From: a virus | DNA: 39,886 nt | IMG/VR virus record: IMGVR_UViG_3300033997_000582 | Span: 1-39,886 of that record | Direction: 5' to 3' (one strand) | Shown here: positions 7,279 through 15,637 of the stretch, piece after piece | Position numbering within the stretch: the first letter of the stretch is position 1 | How the letters are laid out: the number at the start of each line of letters is the position of its first letter | Made by a program: the position numbers and the translations under genes | Notes under the pieces: model-generated | Seen by the model: only the letters and a program-made list of their open reading frames with translations | Databases searched by the model: none | What the model was told of the DNA's origin: nothing

Positions 7279-10200
7279 CAGTCTGCATCCCCTCTGATCT
7301 GCAGCTTGAACTCGTCGTCATCCACCGTGCCCTGGCCACTGATCACCGTGCGGATCACCCACAGCGGGCCCAGGGCCGCATCCGTGTTGAAGCGCACCGC
7401 GTTGGCCGCCGCCCAGCCGCTGCCCCACCCCTCTTTCTTGATCAGGAAGTAGGGCTCGCCGGTCAGCGGGTTGATCGGTGCGCAGTCGCTGGTGATGTTG
7501 CCGGTGGTAATGACGCCGAGCTTTTCTTCCACCACCTGGTAGGCCGAGGCGCTGGTGAAGACCAGCGCCCACTTGCCGTCGATGGCGCCTTTGTTGGTGA
7601 TAACCGGCGGATAGCTCAGGCTGTTGTACTGCGCGGTGGTGGTGTTGCCGACCGGCACGTCCGTCCAGTTCGGCGCGCCAGTGCTCCACGTCTGCTGGGT
7701 GAACCAGGTGTGAATCCGCGACTGCAGGTCACCCCAGGTCACCGCGCTGGATACCTTGGTCTCCTCGGCCGGCAAGTCCCACGGCATCGGCGCGCTAAGC
7801 CCGATCTCCCCGGTAATCTGCACCTCAGAGCACATGGTCATGTGTTCCACCCGGTCGCGGATCTTCAGCGGCAGGGTCAGCGGCGAACCGTCCTCAGCCT
7901 GCAGCACCACCGGATTGGCCCAGGTGACGCTGCCGGCTTCGCGGTCGACGCTATAGGACGCAGCCCGCAGCGCAACACCGTTGGCATCCTCCACGGTGAT
8001 GGCGGCCTGCTGCTGGCGGGCCAGCGGCACGGTGCCACCGGGCGCAGGCGAAGCCACCACCGTCTCGGCGGTGTGGTGGATCACCAGCACCCCGCCCTCG
8101 CGGTAGATCGGTACGCGCCCATCCGCCGGCAGGCGCACCGGGTCGAGGCCCAGCAAGCCCGCATCGAGCGGCAACTGGGTCTGCACGACCGCGTTGTAGC
8201 GCGCCAGCAGCGGGATCACCGGCACATCACTGGCGCCGGTCTCGTCATCCAAGTCAGTGGTGAACACAACCCGCGCAATGCCCGTGGCGATGTCGACCGT
8301 GCCCTGAACAATGCCGTCATCGATCAGGCCATTGGCGTCCGCTGTAGCGGTCACCACCTGGGCGGTGTCCGTCCGCACCACGGTGAGCTGCAGGCTACCG
8401 GAGCGCAGGGGTGCGCCAGGCGTGCGGAAGGTCAGCGCAGTGACGCTGAAGCCGACCGAGGCAGTCAGGCAAGCCAGGACGGTGACAGCGCTCGCCACGT
8501 TGCCGGCGTAGCTGTTCAGCGTAACGCGGGCCGACGCATAGTCCACGGTGCCGACAGCCGTACCGCCGTTCGTGTTGCTGGCGATGTCCCGATAGATGAT
8601 CCCCGAGCGGTCGCAGTAGGTCGCGCCGTTCCAGGTGAACAGCAGCGAGCCCGGCACAATGGCCTCCCCCACGCCCGGCAGCAGATCCACCGTCAGCGGC
8701 GGCTGAGCCTGGGTTGCAGATTGCGGCACCACAGCAACACCGGCCGCCTGGGCATCCACAGATAGCGTGCCGCCGAAGCTTTCGCGAGTCGACACCGGGG
8801 TGGTGACCAGCAGGGGCTCGGTCACCGAACCGTTGACCATCTGTTTCTTGCGGTTGGTGTAGGTGTGTTCGTTGTAGTTGTACAGCGCGGCCACCTGCAG
8901 AGTGCAGGCCCCGGTGCTGTAGTTGATAGTGCCGGCGAAACCACCCTGCCAGCCGCCGGAGCCGTTGTCCGCGGCGGCCTTGGAAACGTCCACCAGGCCA
9001 TCGAACACCGGCAGCGCGTTGCCACTCTCCACGGCATCCCAGTTGAGTGCCGGCGCTGCCTGACGGCGGGTGGTCGCCCACTGCGCCCGCACGCTGCCCG
9101 GCTTGAGCGGCGCGCCAGGAATGGTGAAGCTCGCATAGCCGCTGGTGTCGCTGGTCACGGTCAGCACGCTACCGGTCACCGTGCCCTGCTCGTAGCTGTA
9201 CGAGAGGCCAGCGGACGGGGTAGTGCTCAGCACCATGACCAGTTCGCCGCTGGCATAGGCAATGGTGCCGGTGCCGCCCGTACCACTCAGCGCCCCGTTG
9301 CCGTTGTCGGTCAGGGTCTTGGTGGTGCTGCCGGCGAGATAGGTCACGGTCAGCGAGGTTGGGCGGATGCCCTTGTGCGGCAGGGTGTATCGCACCTCCA
9401 GGCTCGGCACCACGCTGCTGCCAGTGCGCTGGGTGACGGTGTTGTCGGCCGAACTGATGTAGCTGTAGACCAGCGAACTGCCCACGTCCGGCAGCGCATT
9501 GAGGGTCAGCGACACGCTGCCGGTGGACAGGCTGATGGTGCCGGCGCCCTCGCCGGTCAGCAGGCCGTCGCCGTAGTCGCGCAGCTCGTACCACTTACCC
9601 AGGGCCATGAAGCTGACCGAGAGCGTGCCACGGCGCGGAATGGCGCCGGCCAGGTTCAGGGTGTACGTGAAGCCGCGATTACCCAGCGTCACCTCCACCT
9701 CGCCGGTGATGGTGTCGCCGGTCGCCGCTGCCCCTGGCTGGTACGAGGCCGTGCCGGTACCGGTAAAACTGGTGCCAGTGCGCACCAGGGTGATCTCGCC
9801 GGTCTGGTAGTCGATGCGGGCGCTGCTGATCCAGTTGCTACCCGACACGAAGCGCAACGCGCCCTTGCGGTCATCGCTGAAGGTGCCGCCGTTCACTGTG
9901 ACGGTCAGCGTGCCCGGCGCACAGCCAGTGCCCAGGAACGTGCGCGACTCACCTGCGACGGCCCCGGCCGCAACGGTGATATTCACGTTGCGCGCCGGGC
10001 CAGCAGGCAGATAGACCTGACGCTGGTAGCCGGCCAACAGGTCGACCAGCGCGCTTTCCTTGGTGGTGCTGGGCACGAGCTGGCTGTAAACCGAAGCCAC
10101 GCGCAGACTGAGGTCACCCACCGCGCAGGCCTGCGCCAGTTTGCTGATGCCGTAGTAGCGGGCAGCATCGGCCACCTGGGTGCTGAGCACGCGGGTCTTG

Positions 10201-10859
10201 GTCAGGCCATCCAGCGAGGCGGACGTGGTGCCGGCGGGCGTGACCTGGCCACCGGGGAAAGTGAACAGCAACGGGCCGCTCAGGCTCAGGTCAAGCCGGC
10301 GACGAATGAAGTTCTGGAAGTTGCCAGGAGTGTACTCGTAGGTGAACTGTTCCAGGCGCTGCTCCACAGCCATCAACCGCACGTACTGGGTGCCGTTCAC
10401 GCCGGCCAGTTGGTACACCTCGCCCACCTCTGGCACGCGCTGCTCCTCGCGCTGCACGCAGGCAATGGCGCGCTGGCCACTGAGCTGGGTGCCCAGCAGC
10501 TCGAAGGCGGCAGCCGAGGCAGCAGCCACATAACTCTCGATTGCGTCGCGGGCGTTGCTGCGCTGGTCGGTCTGGCTGCCGGTGTTGAACAGCAGCACGC
10601 TGACGCGAGGATCTGCAGGCCCATCGGTGACGATGGCATGGGCGCCCAGGTAGGCGTCGTCGTTGGTGGTCATCACCCCGGCGAATAGCTTGCGCAGGTT
10701 GATGCGGCCCACGGTGCGATCCAGGCGCGACAGGTCAGGAAAGACGTTGTTCACCTCGCCGTCCACGACAGCGGTGCCGGTGGCACGGCCGCCGCCGTCC
10801 GCCTCGTCGGTCAGGCGCTGGCTCTTGAGCAACTTCACATCGGTGGTGGCGATGGACAT
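7278..10859 (-). CDS. Large tail structural protein with repeated beta modules
   Basis: A 1193-residue virion protein starting MSIATTDVKLLK. From about residue 300 to 870 it holds several degenerate copies of a 75-100 residue module. Each begins with a PG-x-PLRxGSL-like strand (for example GAPLKPGSVRAQW and GAPLRSGSLQL), has a central DNGNG-type turn, and ends with GTIxYxTGxVxL (GTINYSTGACTL, GTISLSTGSVSL, GTVDYASARVTL). The pattern suggests tandem beta-sandwich domains. The N-terminal 250 residues are a distinct alpha/beta region. It lies between the tape-measure side and the hub, so it is probably part of the tail tip or a side structure. I do not recognise a named family. Confidence 0.75.
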   Translation of the reverse strand: MSIATTDVKLLKSQRLTDEADGGGRATGTAVVDGEVNNVFPDLSRLDRTVGRINLRKLFAGVMTTNDDAYLGAHAIVTDGPADPRVSVLLFNTGSQTDQRSNARDAIESYVAAASAAAFELLGTQLSGQRAIACVQREEQRVPEVGEVYQLAGVNGTQYVRLMAVEQRLEQFTYEYTPGNFQNFIRRRLDLSLSGPLLFTFPGGQVTPAGTTSASLDGLTKTRVLSTQVADAARYYGISKLAQACAVGDLSLRVASVYSQLVPSTTKESALVDLLAGYQRQVYLPAGPARNVNITVAAGAVAGESRTFLGTGCAPGTLTVTVNGGTFSDDRKGALRFVSGSNWISSARIDYQTGEITLVRTGTSFTGTGTASYQPGAAATGDTITGEVEVTLGNRGFTYTLNLAGAIPRRGTLSVSFMALGKWYELRDYGDGLLTGEGAGTISLSTGSVSLTLNALPDVGSSLVYSYISSADNTVTQRTGSSVVPSLEVRYTLPHKGIRPTSLTVTYLAGSTTKTLTDNGNGALSGTGGTGTIAYASGELVMVLSTTPSAGLSYSYEQGTVTGSVLTVTSDTSGYASFTIPGAPLKPGSVRAQWATTRRQAAPALNWDAVESGNALPVFDGLVDVSKAAADNGSGGWQGGFAGTINYSTGACTLQVAALYNYNEHTYTNRKKQMVNGSVTEPLLVTTPVSTRESFGGTLSVDAQAAGVAVVPQSATQAQPPLTVDLLPGVGEAIVPGSLLFTWNGATYCDRSGIIYRDIASNTNGGTAVGTVDYASARVTLNSYAGNVASAVTVLACLTASVGFSVTALTFRTPGAPLRSGSLQLTVVRTDTAQVVTATADANGLIDDGIVQGTVDIATGIARVVFTTDLDDETGASDVPVIPLLARYNAVVQTQLPLDAGLLGLDPVRLPADGRVPIYREGGVLVIHHTAETVVASPAPGGTVPLARQQQAAITVEDANGVALRAASYSVDREAGSVTWANPVVLQAEDGSPLTLPLKIRDRVEHMTMCSEVQITGEIGLSAPMPWDLPAEETKVSSAVTWGDLQSRIHTWFTQQTWSTGAPNWTDVPVGNTTTAQYNSLSYPPVITNKGAIDGKWALVFTSASAYQVVEEKLGVITTGNITSDCAPINPLTGEPYFLIKKEGWGSGWAAANAVRFNTDAALGPLWVIRTVISGQGTVDDDEFKLQIRGDAD

Positions 10860-10877
10860 TCAGGATTCTCCGGGCAC

Positions 10878-10900
10878 AAAAAAGCCCGCACGGGGCGGGC
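10878..10900 (-). terminator. Intrinsic terminator upstream of the large tail gene
   Basis: GCCCGC-N5-GCGGGC followed by six T on the minus strand, nearly identical to the hairpin at 2904-2926. It sits immediately before the start region of the 1193-residue tail gene. Confidence 0.8.
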
Positions 10901-10919
10901 TTGGTCGGGATGGTTCAGG

Positions 10920-11354
10920 TCAGGGCGTCGGCGCAGGCGGCGGCGCCACGGTGATGAGGCGAAGGGTGAGAAAGAACAGGTCGTCAGGCTGGTAGACCAC
11001 GCGACGCCATACTGGCACCGCTTCAACAGGAGGCCCGGCAGGGCGATTCCAGGTGACGTGATACTGCTGCCCGCTGGGCAAGGTCAGCAGCATCACGATG
11101 CCGGGCTGATCTCGCAGCACCTGCAGGGCATCGACAGTCGCCTTGGTGAACCAGGCGCCATCATTGCTGGCCAGGGTAATGGGGCGGCCGTACAGCTTGG
11201 CGCCCTCCTGCACCATCAGCGCCCCGCCCAGTGAGCGGTCCTGGTTTTGTTCAACCGGATCCCACTCATGCTCATCAGTCCATTGCAGCTGCTCCCCACA
11301 CAGCCGAGGATCAGCCGCCAGGTCGACATTACCCAGGGTCAAGGTGTACGGCAT
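10920..11354 (-). CDS. Tail protein following the tape measure
   Basis: A 144-residue protein (MPYTLTLGNVDLAADP). The start ATG overlaps the tape-measure stop, showing translational coupling. It is predicted beta-rich (KLYGRPITLASNDGAWFTKA, MLLTLPSGQQYHVTW) with a Pro-rich C-terminal tail. In siphophages the gene directly after the tape measure often encodes a distal-tail component, and the GRPITL motif within a compact beta domain would suit that. The assignment is positional and not motif-proven. Confidence 0.7.
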   Translation of the reverse strand: MPYTLTLGNVDLAADPRLCGEQLQWTDEHEWDPVEQNQDRSLGGALMVQEGAKLYGRPITLASNDGAWFTKATVDALQVLRDQPGIVMLLTLPSGQQYHVTWNRPAGPPVEAVPVWRRVVYQPDDLFFLTLRLITVAPPPAPTP

Positions 11355-14300
11355 TAAAGACTCCTCAACCCAGCCTCCTCCAGGAGGCTGAGCAGCTTGG
11401 TTTCGTCAGCTGAATCACTCACCGCAACGTCCACTGTCTGGCCCTTCACCTCCAGCCGAATGATCTTGCTGGGCGTTACAGGCTGCACTGGCGCTGCCAC
11501 GGACTTCTGGTCGGCCTCGATGCGCTTCTGCTGCTCCTCGCGCACCCTCTGCTGCTCCGTGGCTGCCTCGATCTGGCGCAGCACACCGAGAGCGCGCGCG
11601 GCATTGCTGACCGCATTGGCATCACCACTGGCCTGAGCCTCGGCGAGCTGCGCCTGCAGCTCACGCTGCCGGGCAGAGAAGCGGCGGCGCTGGATGTCCG
11701 CCTCGCGCCCCTCCAGCCCATCCAGCTCGTCCTGCAGGCTCTCCAGGGTGCCCCGGGTGGACTCGCCAAGCTGTTTCATCTGCTCCTTTGCAGACTTGAT
11801 GGCGGACTCAAGCCCACTCAGGTCAGAGTCATCGAGCAGGCCAAGCCGGCTCTTTGCAGCGGCAGCCGCATTCGCAAAGCCAGCCAGCGTCATCTGGCCG
11901 CTCTCGTAGCGCTCCATCAGCGACTGCAGAGCAGCCTTCTGCCCCAGGTAGGCCTTCTGAGTCTCCAGGCTCGTGCGCTGCATATTCGCCGCCCACTTGC
12001 CCAGGCTGGAGGTCAGCGGGTTGGATAGCGCCGCCTTGGTCGCGTCCAGCTGCTGGTTCACCTTGTCCAGCGACCTGGCCGTGGCCTCAAGGCTACTGGT
12101 ATCCAGCTCCAGGTCGGCCGACTTGATGCCGCGCAGCTTGTCGTAGGCGTCGAGAGCGGCCTTGCTGAGACCAGCCAATGGCTCGCGCGCTCGGGTCAGG
12201 ACGCCACCAAAGAAGCCTTCCACCGCGCTCATGTCGCGCTTGGCTTCCTCGCTACCCTTGCGACGGGCCTGCATCGCTGCATCGCCTGCCTGGCGCTCGG
12301 CCTCCATGCGCTTGCCGCTCTCGCGGCGCAGCTGCTCGGAGGTGACGATGGCATCCTCGTCGGCCTTGTTCTTATCCTGCTGGGCCTTGGTGCCTTGCTG
12401 GACCGCCCCCTTGAGTTCCTTCTGGCGCTCGTTCAGCCGCTCCAGCTCGGCGTTGTACTCGGCCGATCCGATCTTCCCGTCGTTGTACAGCTTGCGCAGA
12501 GCCGTGCGGATGTTGTTGATGTCGACATCGGTCTTGGCGCTGCTGATGGCCTGCTGCACCGACTGCAGGTCGCCCAGCTTTTCCTCCAGATTGGACACGC
12601 CATCGGCGGCGCCGGAGGCCGAGCCTTTCAGCTCCTTCATCCGACCACTGAGAGCAGTCGTGCCCTGGGCAAACTCTTCCTGAGTGATCCGGCCGGAGCG
12701 GTATGCCTCCAGCAGGGCGACCCGCAGCAGCTCCAACTGCTGAACAGACTGCGCACTGTTGATGCTGTCGATCGCACCGGACAGGCTTTCGACCTCGACC
12801 TTCGCGCCCGACAGGCCGCTTTGCAGCTTGACGATCTCCTGCGCGGCCACGTTGTGGCGCTGCTGCCACTCCTCCAGGCTGATCGAGCCGGCGCGATATT
12901 CCGCCTCCAGCTGCTTCTGCTCTGCCCGCAGATTTTCAACTGATGCGGCCAGCTTGTCCGCTGCCGAGGTCATGTCTACCGACTGAGCAACAAACCCACG
13001 GCGCTGTTCAAGCGCGGCCATGGCCTCGCCAAGCTCCTCGGCCGGCAGCTTGGCGCGGGCCAAGGCCGCCTTGATCTCATCCAGCTCTGCCGTGGTTTCG
13101 GCAAAGGCAATTGCAGCCAGGGCATTCTCGATGCCGGTGATGTTCTGGCGAAAGTGCGCCTGAATCTCATCACCCGTCTTTCGCAGGCTATCCCGAACAC
13201 TCGCAGACGAACGCCGAAAGGCAGCCGCCGAACGCTCCGCACTACCCTCCGCAGCGTCAGCAACAGAGTCCCAGGTTGCCACAATATCGGAGCCATCTTG
13301 CGCAACCTGTGACGCCATCGTCCTCATCACGCCGAACGCAAAATCGCGCGCGCGCTCCAAGCCAGACACCACAGCATCGCCGCCAAACGCCTCAGGGATC
13401 AGGCGCGCAAGCTGCGAAAGCACAGTGAACGAAGTCCCGAACAGCGCACCGGACGCGACACCAATGGCAGCAATACCGCCAGTGACGATATTGAATAGAG
13501 CCCGAACCGGCGCAGTTATCAGCGTGACGGCCCTGCCGGCCTGATCCAGCTTGCCTCCAAATTCACTGAGCCATGCAGCGCTGTCATCCACCAGCCGCCT
13601 GAAATCCACTTCGCCCAGGCTGAAAGCGAACTCCTTAACCTTCTCCACCCCCTGGACAAAGGCATCAGATAGCCCCTTGGCCAACGCATCCAGGCTGCCA
13701 TCGGCTGCCATCTGGCTGATGCGGTCGCTCAGTTGCTTGAGCTGATCCTTGACGTACTCCAGCGCCCCGGCATTGGCGATGCGGTTGTAGAAGTCAGTCG
13801 CCTGGTCCTTCAGGTTGCTGATGATGCCGCTCAGCCGGTCCATGTTGGCTGCGGCTGCGCCGGCACTCAGGTTGCCGATCTCCTTTACCAGGGCAGCCAG
13901 CACGTCTCGCCCGAGCTTGCCCTTGCTGGCCAGCTCCTGCAGGTCGGCAGCGTTCTTGCCGGTGACCTTGCTGAGCATGTCCCACACGGGCACGCCGCGC
14001 TCGACCAGCTGCAGGATCTCCTCCGTCTGCAGCTTCTGCTTGGCATAGGCCTGGCCGACAGCACCGATGATGCCGCCAAGCCGCTCCATGCCGCCGCCCA
14101 GCTTCTCGTTCTGGTCGACCAACGCCTGCAGCGTCCCGTTCATCGGGTCCACGCCATAGGCCTGCAACTGGGCAAAGGCGTCGGTGACGTCCTGCAGCTC
14201 CAGCGGGGTATTCTTCGCGAAGTCCTTGATCCAAGCAGTGGCCGCCTCACCAGCGGCTACTGAGCCCATCAGAGCATTCATGCGGGTCTGTAGACCCTCG

Positions 14301-15004
14301 AACTGGTCGCCGGTCTGCAGCATCGTGACGATGCCGCCGCGCACCAGGTCGAGCCCACGCCCTAAGGCGCCGAAGAGCGCATCCAGCCCAACAAAGGCCG
14401 CAGTAAAGGCCAGCACCTGCTTGGCGCCAGATGCCAGCGCGCCGCGTGCAGCATCGACGCGGGAGGCATGTTCCTGCGCGGCCTCTGCCGCCTTTTTCTC
14501 CTCGACGCGCTTCTGCTTGATCGCCTCGCGGTTGTCGTCCACCGCCTGCTTGTTCTGCTTGATCTCTGCAGTAAGGCGGTCTTCTTCAGAACCCAGATTG
14601 TCTGTATCGACATTCAGAGCCTTCAGCTCGGTGCGCAGATTCTTGATCGCGCGCTGGCTGCGCTCATAAGCAGCCTGAGCCTCATCAGCTGTTCGCCGGG
14701 CCTCACGCAAGGCAATGCGCTGCCCGGCGCTCGCCTGCTCGCTGTCACCGATCTCGCGGGTAAGGTCATCCAGCGTGGCCTGCGCATCTCGCCAGGCCTG
14801 CTCCAGGCTGCCGGTGGCGCCCTCGGTGTCACGCAAGGTACGCACCAGACCGCGAGCGCGGCCGGCTTCGGCCAGCTCATCCTTCAGCCGGCGCCCCTCA
14901 TCACCCAGCTCGCGCATTGCATCGGTGGCGGGCGCAAGATCCTTACTCAGGAAGTCGCGGGCGCGCACGGTGAGCTGGACAAGGCGTTCCCTGATACCGG
15001 CCAT
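11354..15004 (-). CDS. Tail tape-measure protein
   Basis: A 1216-residue protein that sets tail length and is ejected with DNA. Residues 1-220 form long charged coiled coils. A hydrophobic stretch (ALASGAKQVLAFTAAFVGLD) leads into the conserved tape-measure domain at about residues 230-385, with GVDPMNGTLQALVDQNEKLGG and MSKVTGKNAADLQELASKGK. Another hydrophobic region at about 490-540 may contact membrane. The C-terminal half carries four SHOCT-like motifs of the type YxxGxIxxEEF near residues 705, 768, 841 and 1033. Its large size, position between major tail and tail-tip genes, and overlap with the next gene all fit. Confidence 0.93.
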   Translation of the reverse strand: MAGIRERLVQLTVRARDFLSKDLAPATDAMRELGDEGRRLKDELAEAGRARGLVRTLRDTEGATGSLEQAWRDAQATLDDLTREIGDSEQASAGQRIALREARRTADEAQAAYERSQRAIKNLRTELKALNVDTDNLGSEEDRLTAEIKQNKQAVDDNREAIKQKRVEEKKAAEAAQEHASRVDAARGALASGAKQVLAFTAAFVGLDALFGALGRGLDLVRGGIVTMLQTGDQFEGLQTRMNALMGSVAAGEAATAWIKDFAKNTPLELQDVTDAFAQLQAYGVDPMNGTLQALVDQNEKLGGGMERLGGIIGAVGQAYAKQKLQTEEILQLVERGVPVWDMLSKVTGKNAADLQELASKGKLGRDVLAALVKEIGNLSAGAAAANMDRLSGIISNLKDQATDFYNRIANAGALEYVKDQLKQLSDRISQMAADGSLDALAKGLSDAFVQGVEKVKEFAFSLGEVDFRRLVDDSAAWLSEFGGKLDQAGRAVTLITAPVRALFNIVTGGIAAIGVASGALFGTSFTVLSQLARLIPEAFGGDAVVSGLERARDFAFGVMRTMASQVAQDGSDIVATWDSVADAAEGSAERSAAAFRRSSASVRDSLRKTGDEIQAHFRQNITGIENALAAIAFAETTAELDEIKAALARAKLPAEELGEAMAALEQRRGFVAQSVDMTSAADKLAASVENLRAEQKQLEAEYRAGSISLEEWQQRHNVAAQEIVKLQSGLSGAKVEVESLSGAIDSINSAQSVQQLELLRVALLEAYRSGRITQEEFAQGTTALSGRMKELKGSASGAADGVSNLEEKLGDLQSVQQAISSAKTDVDINNIRTALRKLYNDGKIGSAEYNAELERLNERQKELKGAVQQGTKAQQDKNKADEDAIVTSEQLRRESGKRMEAERQAGDAAMQARRKGSEEAKRDMSAVEGFFGGVLTRAREPLAGLSKAALDAYDKLRGIKSADLELDTSSLEATARSLDKVNQQLDATKAALSNPLTSSLGKWAANMQRTSLETQKAYLGQKAALQSLMERYESGQMTLAGFANAAAAAKSRLGLLDDSDLSGLESAIKSAKEQMKQLGESTRGTLESLQDELDGLEGREADIQRRRFSARQRELQAQLAEAQASGDANAVSNAARALGVLRQIEAATEQQRVREEQQKRIEADQKSVAAPVQPVTPSKIIRLEVKGQTVDVAVSDSADETKLLSLLEEAGLRSL

Positions 15005-15021
15005 CTACTTTCCTCCGGGCA

Positions 15022-15045
15022 ATAAAAAACCCGCCGAAGCGGGTT
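15022..15045 (-). terminator. Intrinsic terminator upstream of the tape-measure gene
   Basis: On the minus strand AACCCGC-TTCG-GCGGGTT is followed by a T-rich tract, then the tape-measure ribosome binding site (CCGGAGG). This is the same terminator-then-Shine-Dalgarno layout as at 2904 and 10878. Confidence 0.8.
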
Positions 15046-15062
15046 TCGTGAACAGGTGCCGA

Positions 15063-15545
15063 TCAGTTCCAGCCAGTCACACAGCCGTTCTGATCCACGT
15101 AAACGAATTGCATATCTACAGGGCCTCTGTAGTAGACCCACTGATCATCACCGCTGGAGCTGCGATTGATCTCACTGGGCTTGCCCCAGGACTGGATTGC
15201 CTGCTTGGCGGTCATGCCAGGGTAGATCTGGTTACGAACAATCGCCGTCCTGATCTCCTGATCCGAACCACCATCACAGGAAGATCCACCCCCAACTACA
15301 TTCACCTTCCCGCCTGCCGCCTGTTCAGCAGGAGCTGGCTCAACGGAGGAAGGCGAAGCAGAAGGACCGAGCGACATACCGGAACCGCCACTCTCTACCT
15401 TGATGGTCTCGCCTGCCGCCCCTCCGGGGCAAGCCGCTTGAGTGAACGTCACATGCCCGCCTTCATCCACACACTTGTTCAGCTTGGCGGCAGCGGCATC
15501 GCCAGCGGCCAGCATGGCCGCTAGCAACAGAACACGTCGATCCAT
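15063..15545 (-). CDS. Secreted DUF4124-like cargo protein
   Basis: A 160-residue exported protein with no expected role in the virion. MDRRVLLLAAMLAAGDAAAA is a signal peptide with a probable cleavage after AAA. The next part, KLNKCVDEGGHVTFTQAACP, matches the DUF4124 pattern of short periplasmic proteins. A low-complexity linker follows. The C-terminal part, IYPGMTAKQAIQSWGKPSEI and WVYYRG, resembles the BamE/SmpA-type fold (GMTxxQVxxxLGxP). ATG 15545 has GGGAGGA upstream. It is inserted between tape measure and antirepressor, flanked by hairpins on both sides, so it looks like lysogenic-conversion cargo. Its own promoter was not identified. Confidence 0.8.
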   Translation of the reverse strand: MDRRVLLLAAMLAAGDAAAAKLNKCVDEGGHVTFTQAACPGGAAGETIKVESGGSGMSLGPSASPSSVEPAPAEQAAGGKVNVVGGGSSCDGGSDQEIRTAIVRNQIYPGMTAKQAIQSWGKPSEINRSSSGDDQWVYYRGPVDMQFVYVDQNGCVTGWN

Positions 15546-15596
15546 GGCAATTCCTCCCAATTACTGGCGGGAATCTACCAGCACTTTGCCAGCACC

Positions 15597-15617
15597 GAAA
15601 CCCGGCCGGGGCCGGGT
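15597..15617 (-). terminator. Weak hairpin downstream of the antirepressor
   Basis: ACCCGGCC/GGCCGGGT with a two-base loop, followed on the minus strand by only three T. It separates the BRO-N gene from the secreted cargo gene and could be a weak terminator. Confidence 0.45.
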
Positions 15618-15637
15618 GCAGTCAGAACAGAGCTTAC

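Noticed and set aside
8865-10688. 607-codon plus-strand open frame
   Set aside because: Antisense to the large tail gene, no domain or ribosome binding site.
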